Shown here in pieces: positions 52,552 to 62,964 of a stretch of DNA of 64,000 nt. Where the stretch lies: NCBI RefSeq assembly GCF_003725335.1, contig NZ_QIBY01000002.1, forward strand, positions 124,001 through 188,000. The letters run 5' to 3'. The translations under genes were made by a program, and so were the position numbers. This stretch comes from Parvibacter caecicola. GTDB lineage: Bacteria; Actinomycetota; Coriobacteriia; Coriobacteriales; Eggerthellaceae. The notes under the pieces were generated by a model that worked only from the letters and a program-made list of their open reading frames with translations, did no database searches and was not told where the DNA came from. Every line of letters starts with the position of its first letter. Position 1 is the first letter of the stretch.

Positions 52552-53886
52552 CTACTCCCCTGCGCCGGGGCGCTGCAGCCGCCATGCGCGGCCCAACCGC
52601 TGCTCTTCCAGCACCGCATCCACCGCCGTGCCGTCCGCCAGCACATGCCCCGGCAAAATGTCCTGGATCGGCTTCACCACAAAATCGCGCTCGACAGCTC
52701 GCGGATGTGGCAGTGTCAGCTGCGGCGTGTCCACCACATACATCTGGTAATCCACGATGTCCAAGTCAAGCGTGCGCGGACCGTTCTCGATCTCCCGCAC
52801 GCGGCCCAGGCTGTTCTCAATGGCGTGCAGGCAGGGCAGCAGCTCCTTCGGCGGCAGCCCGGTGCGCAGCAGCACCACCGTGTTCACGAAATCTTGCTGG
52901 TCCTCGTAATAGGCGGCCTTGCTTTTATAGAAGGGGGCGATGTCGATGATTTGGGAGTCTGGCAGCAGGCACAGCTGGCTAATGGCGTGGTTGAGCTGGG
53001 CCACCTTCCCTTCGTCCTCTTCGCCCGGCTCGGCCACCAGGGCCACATTGGCCCCCAGCCCCAAAATGGCGAAGGGGCGCAGGCCGCGCAGCGCCCCGGC
53101 CGTCGCGGCCACATTGTGGGTGCGAATGACCGTGGCCCCCAGCTCGGCCGCCATCAGCGCCTCAGCCGCAGAGGCTTCATCGCGCTCAATCGGGTCGTCG
53201 ATTTTGTAGGCGTAGCCAATGAAGCTTTTGCGGGACAACGCCGCCATCACCGGGTAGCCCAAATGGCGGAACTCCTGGAAGTTGCGCACCAGCTCGATGG
53301 TCTGCTGCGGGGTTTTGCCGAAGCCGGGGCCTGGATCCACGCAAATGCGGGCAGGCGCCACCCCTTCTGCCTCCAGGCTGGCTGCCGCTTGGGCCAGGTA
53401 GTCGCGCACCTCGTTCACCACATCGGCGTACTGGGCCTGGGACGCCATGGTTTCCGGGGTGCCCGGCATGTGCATCACCACGCAGCCGAAATCCCCCGCC
53501 GCCGCCAGCGCCCGCATGGCCGGGTCGCGAAAGCCGGAAACATCGTTCACGATGGAGGCACCGGCCGCCACCGCTTTCGCCGCCACTTCCGCATGGCGCG
53601 TGTCCACGGAAACGCACACCCCCTGGCGGGCCAGCGTTTCCACCACCTGCCCGATGCGGGCCCACTCCTCCTTAGGCGCCACCGGGGCGGCGCCGGGGCG
53701 GGTGGATTCGCCGCCCACATCGATGATGTGAGCCCCCTCCTCCAGCATTTTGAAGGCATGGGACAACGCATCGGCCGGCTTGAGGTAGCTGCCGCCGTCC
53801 GAAAAGGAATCGGGGGTGATGTTCAAGATGCCCATCACCACAGGCACGCGGGTGTCGAATTCAAAGGTGGAACACTTCCAGAACAT
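52552..53886 (-). CDS. folP: Dihydropteroate synthase-HPPK fusion (FolP-FolK)
   Basis: The 444-residue protein joins two successive enzymes of folate synthesis. Residues 1-265 are dihydropteroate synthase: MGILNITPDSFSDGG, IIDVGGESTRPGA, NDVSGFRD, DPGPGFGKT and the closing IRTHNVAATAG. Residues ~272-444 are 6-hydroxymethyl-dihydropterin pyrophosphokinase (FolK): ILGLGANV, ENGPRTLDLDIV and LPHPRAVERDFV. The order, synthase first, is opposite to the HPPK-DHPS fusions of plants and fungi. The ATG at 53886 follows AAAGGCG. No other folate gene is nearby. Confidence 0.95.
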   Translation of the reverse strand: MFWKCSTFEFDTRVPVVMGILNITPDSFSDGGSYLKPADALSHAFKMLEEGAHIIDVGGESTRPGAAPVAPKEEWARIGQVVETLARQGVCVSVDTRHAEVAAKAVAAGASIVNDVSGFRDPAMRALAAAGDFGCVVMHMPGTPETMASQAQYADVVNEVRDYLAQAAASLEAEGVAPARICVDPGPGFGKTPQQTIELVRNFQEFRHLGYPVMAALSRKSFIGYAYKIDDPIERDEASAAEALMAAELGATVIRTHNVAATAGALRGLRPFAILGLGANVALVAEPGEEDEGKVAQLNHAISQLCLLPDSQIIDIAPFYKSKAAYYEDQQDFVNTVVLLRTGLPPKELLPCLHAIENSLGRVREIENGPRTLDLDIVDYQMYVVDTPQLTLPHPRAVERDFVVKPIQDILPGHVLADGTAVDAVLEEQRLGRAWRLQRPGAGE

Positions 53887-54254
53887 AAAACGCCTTTCTG
53901 CCGTTGGTCTACCAAGGGTAAACCAGACAGGCCCTGAGAATTCCCGATGAACGGCAGGCGGAGAAATAACGCATCGGGCAAGCCGTCTGCCAAGCACGTG
54001 TTAAATGGGCAAGTAAAGCAGTAAGATTAGGAAGAGATGGAACCTCTTCCCCACGAAACCATCCGCCGCTCAACGCAGGCTTCATTGCCCCCTCGTAGAT
54101 CCGGCGTGCGAGCGAGGCATGTGACCCATAGTCGCCCTGAAGGCCGGCTGAGCGTACCTCGGTACGCGAAGGTAAGGCATAAAGGGCAAGGGCGGGTGGC
54201 CGCAGTGCGCTGCAACGCCGAATAGTTCCGGTTGCCGCCAGGCCAGCAGAACAA
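53887..54254. other. Gene-free structured region between ftsH and folP-folK
   Basis: About 370 bases without a credible gene. It contains copy 2 of the conserved hairpin (54027-54056), a perfect GCGTACC/GGTACGC hairpin near 54153-54168, and a GC-rich stretch with several short inverted repeats. Open frames here are short, without ribosome sites. It may be an intergenic repeat or a structured RNA. Confidence 0.45.
54027..54056. repeat. Conserved hairpin element, copy 2
   Basis: GGAAGAGAT and ACCTCTTCC flank GGA; on the minus strand all nine pairs form, one as G-U. Flanks TTAGG and ACGA are the same as in copy 1 at 48358-48387. Confidence 0.7.
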
Positions 54255-54280
54255 GAAAGCCCCCGTTTCCGGGGGCTTTC
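54255..54280 (-). terminator. Terminator of ftsH
   Basis: A perfect 10-bp stem (GAAAGCCCCC/GGGGGCTTTC), 7 bases past the ftsH stop, followed on the minus strand by TTGTTCT. Confidence 0.8.
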
Positions 54281-54287
54281 GACGGTG

Positions 54288-56588
<2,301 letters not shown>

Positions 56589-56625
56589 GATTGATCTGCC
56601 TTTGCTCAAATACCCAGTTGCAATC

Positions 56626-57177
56626 TTAGCTGTAGATTTCCGGCTTCAGAACACCGATGCAGGAAACATTGCGGTAGCGCTCGGCGTAATCCAGCCCGTA
56701 GCCCACGATGAACTCGTTGGGGCACTCGAAACCAATGTAGCGGCAGTTCACGTCCGCCTGGTTGGGGGTGTCCTTCCGCAGCAGCGTGCACACCTCGATG
56801 GAGGCGGGCTTGCGGGCTTTCAGGCTTTTGATGAGGAACTTCAGCGTGAGGCCGGAATCCAGAATGTCCTCGGCGATAATCACGTGCTTGCCCTCGATGG
56901 ACGAGGAGAGGTCCTTCAGGATGCGCACCACGCCCGAGCTTTTGGTGCCGTTGCCGTAGGAGGAAACGGCCATGTAGTCCATCTCCAGCGGTAACTTAAT
57001 CTGGCGGGCCAGGTCGCCCATGAAGATGGCGGCGCCGCGCAGCACGCAAATGAGCACGATGCCCTCGTCCGCTTTATCGGCGTAGTCTTTGGTGATGGCC
57101 TCGCCCAACGCCGCAACGCGCTCGGCGATTTCCATTTCCGAGAACAGCTCGTAGGCCAAGTCGTCTTCTAGGTTCAT
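56626..57177 (-). CDS. hpt: Hypoxanthine phosphoribosyltransferase
   Basis: This purine salvage enzyme makes IMP and GMP from hypoxanthine or guanine and PRPP. The 183 residues show the flexible loop SSYGNGTKSSG, the PRPP motif VIIAEDILDSGLTL and the purine-binding end ECPNEFIVGYGLDYAERYRN. The ATG at 57177 follows AAAGGATACG; an extended upstream frame lacks a site. It directly precedes ftsH, the widely conserved hpt-ftsH order; tilS, the third usual member, lies 1.2 kb away beyond maf. Confidence 0.96.
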   Translation of the reverse strand: MNLEDDLAYELFSEMEIAERVAALGEAITKDYADKADEGIVLICVLRGAAIFMGDLARQIKLPLEMDYMAVSSYGNGTKSSGVVRILKDLSSSIEGKHVIIAEDILDSGLTLKFLIKSLKARKPASIEVCTLLRKDTPNQADVNCRYIGFECPNEFIVGYGLDYAERYRNVSCIGVLKPEIYS

Positions 57178-57333
57178 CTGCGTATCCTTTCGCGGGGTTT
57201 CGGCCACGCGCAAAAGCCCCAATTCGTCCCCAATTCTAAGCAAAGCGGCCACACCCAATTCCCGAAGGAAAAACTAGTAACTCATCCGTAGCCAAAATGC
57301 CCGTGTTCCTGCTTATGGTTCATCACCATTCTA

Positions 57334-57355
57334 GGGGTTTTGCCCGCAAAACCCC
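57334..57355 (-). terminator. Hairpin downstream of maf
   Basis: GGGGTTTTGC/GCAAAACCCC is a perfect 10-bp stem with a 2-base centre, about 70 bases past the maf stop. No U-run follows, so its role as a terminator is uncertain. Confidence 0.4.
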
Positions 57356-57425
57356 GCAGCCGGCTTGCGGCTTCATGAAAAATTGAGAGATGCGAAAATG
57401 CGAAGGCCCGCACGCAGCGCAGCGG

Positions 57426-58181
57426 CTACTTCGCCTGCAGAAGGTCGGGGAATTGCTCCACCAGTTTTTTGGCGGGCAGGCCGATCACGGTGTCCATGGC
57501 CCCTTGCACTCTGCTCACCAGGTGGCGGCCCTCCCCCTGGATGGCGTAGGCGCCCGCTTTGTCGAAGGATTCGCCTTTGCGCAGGTAGTCGGCTATTTCA
57601 TCGTCGGTGAGCGACTTGAAGGTTACCAACGATTCATCGGCGAAGGTGCGAAAGCCCATGGACAGCTTCTCGGCATCGGGGGCGGAGATGAGCCACAACG
57701 ACACCGCCGTGATCACGCTGTGGGTGGCGCCGGAGAGCTGCCGCAGCATGTGCTTGCCGTCGGAGAGGTTGGCCGGTTTGCCGAAAATCTGGCCGTCCTT
57801 CACCACCATGGTGTCGGCGCCGATGACGGCGAACATCCCCACGGGGTTTTCCGCCAGCAGCTCTTGCACCACCGCACCCGCTTTGCGCTCCGCCAGCTTT
57901 TTGCAGGCCTCGGCCGGGTCGGCCAGCTGGTCGGGCTCCAGCGTTTCGTCCACTGGCACCTGCGGCAGGCGCACCACGTGCTTCACCCCCGCCTCGCTCA
58001 GCAGCCGATGGCGCCGCGGGCTTCCGCTGGCCAGCACCACCGTAAGGGGCAAGGGAGCCGGCTCGGTTTCGGGGGTCTCCACGCCTTCGGCCGCAGCGGC
58101 CCCTTCGGCAGCGGCAGCCTCCCCCGCCCCCGGGGCGCCTTCGGCCGCAGCGGCCTCGTTCTCAAAAGTTTCTTCGCTCAT
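57426..58181 (-). CDS. maf: Maf family nucleotide pyrophosphatase
   Basis: Maf/YhdE proteins hydrolyse non-canonical nucleoside triphosphates such as dTTP or modified UTP/CTP to prevent their incorporation. The domain starts near residue 46: VVLASGSPRRHRLLSEAGV, VIGADTMVVKDGQIFGKP and DKAGAYAIQGEG. The catalytic Asp is in GADTMV. The first 45 residues are a low-complexity Ala/Glu run that no Maf core needs. The codon at 58181 is used; an internal start near the domain would shorten the protein to normal length, but no good site was seen there. Confidence 0.92.
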   Translation of the reverse strand: MSEETFENEAAAAEGAPGAGEAAAAEGAAAAEGVETPETEPAPLPLTVVLASGSPRRHRLLSEAGVKHVVRLPQVPVDETLEPDQLADPAEACKKLAERKAGAVVQELLAENPVGMFAVIGADTMVVKDGQIFGKPANLSDGKHMLRQLSGATHSVITAVSLWLISAPDAEKLSMGFRTFADESLVTFKSLTDDEIADYLRKGESFDKAGAYAIQGEGRHLVSRVQGAMDTVIGLPAKKLVEQFPDLLQAK

Positions 58182-58386
58182 GGAAAACCCTTCGCTCGTG
58201 TTTTTGATCGCCCCTATTTAACCACGGGTTACGCCTTCCCCAACCCTTCCCGCGCCAAGCGAGCCACCTGGTCCCCCGTTTGCCACAGGCTTCCCCCGCT
58301 TGCCATACCCGGGCACTTCGGCGCATCCGTCAAGAGGACCATTGCGAATATACGGTTGTCTCCTTCCCTTTTGACGAGGACAACGC

Positions 58387-59664
58387 CTAGCCCCGCTTGC
58401 GACGGGCGCGAAAGACGGCCATGGGTTCGAGACGCACGCCCTTCTTGTTAGCGCTCACGGCAATGTTGCCCTGGATGTTGTCCACGTATCCGCTGATAGG
58501 GGCGCCATCGAGGCCAAACGCCGCCAGAACGGCGTCGATGGAGGCCGACTGCACGCGGGCTTCGGCCGGCAGCATTTCCCGCAGCAGCTGGTAGAGCACC
58601 CGCTTCTGCAACGGACGCGGCTCTTCCCCGAAGGCGGGCTTTAACAGGAAGGCTCGCTCTTGCACCGGCACCCCCACGGCGGCGGCAACCGCGGCGGGCG
58701 GCTCCTCCCCCAGTGGCTCCACGCAGCGCTCGGCAATCTTGCGAGCCATAGCTTCCAGCATGTCGTCTTCATCGGCTATCTGGTTCATGGTGCGCACCAT
58801 CACCTCGCCCAACCGGGGGTTCCACTCCCGCGCTGCCGGCACCATCTTATGGCGCACATAAGCGCGGAAGCGGTCGGTATGGGCGTTGGTGGCGTCCTCG
58901 CGCCACAGGGCCCCCGCCTCATCGCGCGCCACCGGCTGGCCGGTGCGGGCCCTCTCTTCCAGGTAACCGCGCAGCTGTTGGCGCGAAAGGTCCAGAAGCG
59001 GCCGCGCCACCAGCCCATTGCGGTAGCGCATCGAGCGAAACCCGCCGGGGCCGGTGCCCACGATGGAGCGCATGTAGAAGTTCTCAATGCGGTCGTCGGC
59101 CGTATGGGCCGTGAGGATGCGCCCCTCGGAAACGGGAACGGCCAGGCGGCGGCAGAAACTGGCCAGCGCTTCCTGTGCGGCAGCGTAACGCTCGCGGCGC
59201 GCCACCGCCTCCTGGTTGCCGTGGCCCTCGGCCGCTAGCTGGGGCACGTCGATATCGCAGCGGAAAAACGGAAAGCCCAGCAGCTCGGCAAGAGCTTCCG
59301 CAAACTGCGCATCGCCGTCGGCCTCGGCGCCGCGCATATGGTGGTGAACGTGCAAGAGCGCACACGGCCCCAACGCCCCCGCATCGGCCAGGGTTGCCGC
59401 GATGTAAGCGAGCGCCGTGGAGTCGGACCCGCCGGACACCATCAGCAGCACCGGAGTATCCAGCCCCGTCAGGCGCCAGGAGGTCATCGTATCGATCACC
59501 CTGCTCACAAGCGGCGCGTTCAAAGAAGCTCCCGCACCGCACGAAGGGCCGCCTGAAGCAGCGTCCGCGGCGCACGAAGCGTCCGGAGCAGCGCCCGTGC
59601 CAGGGTACCGGCACTGCTCGACCCCCTCTTGCCCGTTCTCTTCGCAGCGCAATGGGTTGTTCAT
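58387..59664 (-). CDS. tilS: tRNA(Ile)-lysidine synthase
   Basis: TilS changes C34 of the AUA-reading tRNA-Ile to lysidine, so it is essential. The PP-loop is SGGSDS (77-82) in VLLMVSGGSDSTALAYIA, followed by LLHVHHHMRGAEADGDAQF and HTADDRIENFYMR, the family signatures. The C-terminal domain ends with MAVFRARRKRG. The first ~50 residues are Gly/Ala/Cys-rich and not part of the core. The ATG at 59664 with GGAAGGGG upstream was chosen; a GTG three codons earlier is too close to that site. Confidence 0.94.
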   Translation of the reverse strand: MNNPLRCEENGQEGVEQCRYPGTGAAPDASCAADAASGGPSCGAGASLNAPLVSRVIDTMTSWRLTGLDTPVLLMVSGGSDSTALAYIAATLADAGALGPCALLHVHHHMRGAEADGDAQFAEALAELLGFPFFRCDIDVPQLAAEGHGNQEAVARRERYAAAQEALASFCRRLAVPVSEGRILTAHTADDRIENFYMRSIVGTGPGGFRSMRYRNGLVARPLLDLSRQQLRGYLEERARTGQPVARDEAGALWREDATNAHTDRFRAYVRHKMVPAAREWNPRLGEVMVRTMNQIADEDDMLEAMARKIAERCVEPLGEEPPAAVAAAVGVPVQERAFLLKPAFGEEPRPLQKRVLYQLLREMLPAEARVQSASIDAVLAAFGLDGAPISGYVDNIQGNIAVSANKKGVRLEPMAVFRARRKRG

Positions 59665-59693
59665 GTCCCACACCCCTTCCTTGTTGGCCCAAG

Positions 59694-59937
59694 CCGTACA
59701 AAACCGTCAGTTTTGTGCACAAAGGTGCACTCTGTGCGCAAAATCGACGGTTTTGTACGGAACAAGCTGCTCCAAAAGCGAAATACAGTGCTTTTGCGAC
59801 GGTTTTTCGCGAAATGAATCATGACTTTTATCGCTTTCCGATACTTAGCCATCGAATTGAGCTCGTTGTCCGTACAAAACCGTCATTTTCATGCAGCGCC
59901 GACGCTTCCATGCACAAAACTGACGGTTTTGTACGCG
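59694..59937. repeat. Cluster of 26-base inverted repeats upstream of tilS
   Basis: Units lie at 59694-59720 (+), 59734-59760 (-), 59870-59895 (+) and 59911-59937 (-), with a degenerate copy at 59789-59811. The core is GTACAAAACCGTCAGTTTTG. Units pair as one/two and three/four across 13-15 bases, forming two hairpins. A fragment of the same motif (GCGACGGTTTTGTGG) lies at 32582-32596, upstream of the hybrid kinase. Confidence 0.85.
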
Positions 59938-60225
59938 AAGCGCTGAGGCTCTGTCGCGCTCCCCGCCCTGAAAGGTGCGCGGCTGCGGGAAATGAGCGCG
60001 CGGCACACAGAGCAGGCGCGGGTCCTTTACCGAAGCGCCTGCTCTGTGCGCCGCGCAGCTCCACGGAAGTGCCCGTTCGGACGCCGCGCTTCCCGCCTCA
60101 ACGCTCAGCCGGCGCCGCTCCCGACCGCAAGTCCGCGTCGCCCCAGCCGCCACCGCGCCCCCAGGGCCGCATCGTCCCAGCCAGAACGTCGTTCCAGGCA
60201 CCGCAGCCGCCGCGCCCCCAAGGCC

Positions 60226-60291
60226 GCAAGGCCGGCGCGCCGCTCCCGACCGCAAGGCCGGCGCGCCGCTCCCGACCGCAAGGCCGCCGCG
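60226..60291. repeat. 26-base tandem repeat, about 2.5 copies
   Basis: The unit GCAAGGCCGGCGCGCCGCTC plus CCGACC occurs at 60226-60251 and 60252-60277 and partly from 60278. A degenerate piece lies near 60113-60135. It is non-coding as far as can be seen. Confidence 0.7.
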
Positions 60292-60330
60292 TCGTCCCAG
60301 GCACCCCAGGCACCCCAGTCGCCGCACCGC

Positions 60331-62223
60331 TTAGGCGGCGAGGTCGCTGTCGCCGAAGAACTGCTCGTACCACACCACGAAGCTGTAAATGGACCAGATT
60401 TTCTTCATGTTGGATTTCTCGCCGGACACGTGCTGGTCGAGCAGACGCCCCAGCTGCGCAGTATCGAAGAACTGCTCCGCCACCGGGCCGGTGATCTTCT
60501 CCCGCACCATGGTGGTATAGGGCTCTTCCCGCATCCACTGGGCCAGCGGCGTGATAAAGCCGATCTTGGGCATCTTCGCCGTCACCGGCGGCAGGGTTTC
60601 CGCAGCAGCCGAGCGAAGGGCGCATTTGGTTTCGGTTTTGGACACGCGATCGGCGGTGGGCAGGGTGCGGGAGAGGGCAAACACCTCTTTGTCCAGGAAG
60701 GGCACCCGCAGCTCCAGCGAGGCAGCCATGGACATCTTGTCCGCCTTCAGCAGGATGTCCTGCTGCATCCAGGTGAGGATGTCCACCGTCTGCATGGCGG
60801 TCACCTCATCAATTTGCCCCTGCCCCGGATAGTGGGCCTTCACCTCGGTAAACAGCGGCGCCTCCGCTTCCCATGGCGCACCGCAGGCTTCCGCCTCGGC
60901 CGCCACGTCCGGCTTCAGCAGCGCCAGCGCCTCCGGGTACGTGTAGTTGTACTCCAGCCGCCGGTAGCGCTCCTCCAGCGGATGCGCGCCGCGCATGAGG
61001 AATCGGCGCCCGTGAGTGCCCTCCGGCAACAGGCTGGCCAAAGCGCCGGCCGCTTTGCGCAGCGGCGCCGGCACGCTCATGTAGGGGTGGTAGTCCAGCC
61101 CCTCCTGATACAGCGGGTAACCGCCGAACAGCTCGTCGGCCCCTTCGCCGGAAAGCACCACTTTCACCTGCTCGGCGGCGAAATGCGCCAAATGATACAG
61201 CGGCACGGCAGAAGGGTTCGGCAGAGGGTCGTCCATGTGGTACTGCACCGCCGGCACTGAGGCGAAGAAGGTTTCCGCATCAATGCCGCGGCTGTAGTTT
61301 TCAAGCCCCATGGCATCGGCAAAGGTCTTCGCGGCCTCCAGTTCGGAGTACTTCTGCTCGCCGTAACCGATGGAGAAGGTTTTGGCCTTCATAATATGGG
61401 AGGTTTCGTTGGCCACCAGGCTGGAGTCTACGCCGGCGGAAAGGAAGCAGCCCACCTCCACATCGGCGATGGCGTGGGCGTTCACCGACTCTTGCAAAGC
61501 CGCGGCAATCTGGCCCGCCTCTTCGGCGCGGGTGCGCCCCTCCTGCGGGCAGAAGCTGGGCTCCCACCACTTCACCACTTCGCAGGCACCCCCCTGCCAC
61601 GACAGCCAGTGGCCGGCCGGCACCTTGCGCACCCCCTCGAACATGGTCTCGTCATCGGGCAGGTACTCAATGCACAGGTAATGGCCCAACCGCTTGCGGT
61701 TCAGCGCCTTCTTGAAATGAGGGTGGCGCAGCAGCGCCTTGGTTTCGGAGGCGAACAGCAGCACATCGCCATCGGCGAAGTAGTACAGCGGCTTGATGCC
61801 GAAGTTGTCGCGGGCCATGAACAGGCGCCCGGTTTCGCGGTTGTACAGCACGAAGGCGAACATGCCGCGCAGGCGGCCAAGCAGCCCTTCGCCCCACTCC
61901 TCGAAACCGTGCAGGATCACTTCGCCGTCGCCATGGGTTTTGAACACGTGGCCCGCCTCGATGAGCTGGGCCCGCAGCTCTTGGAAGTTGTAGATTTCGC
62001 CGTTGAAGCACAGCACCAGCTGGTCGTCTTCGTTGTACAGCGGCTGGCTGGCGCCCTCAAGGTCGATGATGGACAGGCGGCGGAAACCCAGCGAAACCCG
62101 CTCGTCGTTGAAGAAGCCCTCCGAATCGGGGCCGCGGTGGGCAATGGCGTCGGCCATGGCCTTCACCACCGCCGCGTGGTCGAAATCGGTTCCGGCGTCG
62201 TAGAAGCCCACAAAACCGCACAT
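60331..62223 (-). CDS. asnB: Asparagine synthase (glutamine-hydrolysing)
   Basis: The 630-residue protein starts MCGFVGFYDAG, with Cys2 as the nucleophile of the N-terminal Ntn glutaminase (residues ~2-215; RGPDSEGF and NGEIYN are visible). The C-terminal synthetase domain has the PP-loop SAGVDSSL and LSGEGADELFGGYP. It makes asparagine from aspartate, glutamine and ATP, or amidates a related carboxylate. It lies 24 bases after a racemase gene and in one operon with an ATP-grasp ligase, which suggests that its substrate may be cross-bridge D-aspartate rather than free L-aspartate. The ATG follows AGGAGGTTTATTCT. Confidence 0.94.
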   Translation of the reverse strand: MCGFVGFYDAGTDFDHAAVVKAMADAIAHRGPDSEGFFNDERVSLGFRRLSIIDLEGASQPLYNEDDQLVLCFNGEIYNFQELRAQLIEAGHVFKTHGDGEVILHGFEEWGEGLLGRLRGMFAFVLYNRETGRLFMARDNFGIKPLYYFADGDVLLFASETKALLRHPHFKKALNRKRLGHYLCIEYLPDDETMFEGVRKVPAGHWLSWQGGACEVVKWWEPSFCPQEGRTRAEEAGQIAAALQESVNAHAIADVEVGCFLSAGVDSSLVANETSHIMKAKTFSIGYGEQKYSELEAAKTFADAMGLENYSRGIDAETFFASVPAVQYHMDDPLPNPSAVPLYHLAHFAAEQVKVVLSGEGADELFGGYPLYQEGLDYHPYMSVPAPLRKAAGALASLLPEGTHGRRFLMRGAHPLEERYRRLEYNYTYPEALALLKPDVAAEAEACGAPWEAEAPLFTEVKAHYPGQGQIDEVTAMQTVDILTWMQQDILLKADKMSMAASLELRVPFLDKEVFALSRTLPTADRVSKTETKCALRSAAAETLPPVTAKMPKIGFITPLAQWMREEPYTTMVREKITGPVAEQFFDTAQLGRLLDQHVSGEKSNMKKIWSIYSFVVWYEQFFGDSDLAA

Positions 62224-62247
62224 AGAATAAACCTCCTGGTAAGTTTG

Positions 62248-62964
62248 TTAGAAAACGCGGGGTTTCACTGGCGCCCCGGCCGCCTCGATGGTGCGCACCA
62301 CCAGCACATCCAGCGGGTCCACCACCGGCACCCCCGAAGCGCGGCGGTTCTCGCCGAAAGCGGCGGAAAGCTCGGTGCAGCCCAGTATCAGCGCATCGCA
62401 GCCCTCCTCCATCATCAGGGCCGAAAGCGGCCCCAGTTCCTCGGGCGCCACCGGGCGGCCCGCCTTCACCGCATCGTAGATGATGCGATCCACCTCCGCC
62501 TGGCCTTCGGGCCCCGGATAGCGCACGTCCACACCGTGCGGACGCCCCGCCTGCCCGAACATGTTGGTGGCCACGGTGCCTTCGGTGGCCAGCACCCCCA
62601 CCCGGTTGAACCTGCGGGCGCGGCAATGGGCCATCGTCTCCTCAATCATGTGGATGAGGGGGATGTCCACCGCCGCCTGCACCTCGGCGAACAGGCAGTG
62701 GGCGGTATTGCAGGGCATCACCAGAAAGTCGCAGCCGCAGCGCTGCAGAAGCCGCGCATCTTCCACCAGGTAGGGCAGCGGCGACACATCGCTTTTGCCC
62801 AAGATGAAGTCGGTGCGATCGGGGGTGGCGGTGTCGTTGTGCACGATGGCCCGCACGTGATCTTGGTCGCGCTCCGCGTCGGTAAAGTCCACCAGCCGCT
62901 TCAAGAAGTAAGCAGTGGCAGCAGGGCCGGTGCCCCCTAAAACGCCCGCGAGCTTGGTGGTCAT
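62248..62964 (-). CDS. Aspartate/glutamate racemase family protein
   Basis: The 238-residue protein belongs to the cofactor-free Asp/Glu racemase family. The two catalytic cysteines are Cys85 in MPCNTAH and Cys196 in LGCTELS. The N-terminal Gly-rich loop is LGGTGPAAT. It would interconvert L- and D-aspartate. Its start overlaps the stop of the ATP-grasp gene (ATGA), and asnB follows 24 bases on, so the three are translated from one transcript. The pairing with an ATP-grasp ligase is the pattern of D-aspartate incorporation into peptidoglycan. Confidence 0.92.
   Translation of the reverse strand: MTTKLAGVLGGTGPAATAYFLKRLVDFTDAERDQDHVRAIVHNDTATPDRTDFILGKSDVSPLPYLVEDARLLQRCGCDFLVMPCNTAHCLFAEVQAAVDIPLIHMIEETMAHCRARRFNRVGVLATEGTVATNMFGQAGRPHGVDVRYPGPEGQAEVDRIIYDAVKAGRPVAPEELGPLSALMMEEGCDALILGCTELSAAFGENRRASGVPVVDPLDVLVVRTIEAAGAPVKPRVF

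Larger units (their letters stand above)
59665..60330. other. Long gene-free region between asnB and tilS
   Basis: About 665 bases without a credible gene. The left part (59694-59937) is the inverted-repeat cluster described separately. The right part (60080-60330) is a GC-rich, low-complexity stretch with a 26-base tandem repeat. Open frames across it are long only because stop codons are rare in such DNA; none has a ribosome site or recognisable protein pattern. Confidence 0.55.

Noticed and set aside
59175-60494. 439-residue Pro/Arg-rich plus-strand frame across the tilS upstream region
   Set aside because: Runs through repeats and antisense of tilS and asnB, no ribosome site, low complexity.
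61396-62940. Plus-strand frame opposite asnB and the racemase
   Set aside because: Crosses two genes on the other strand; composition typical of an antisense frame.
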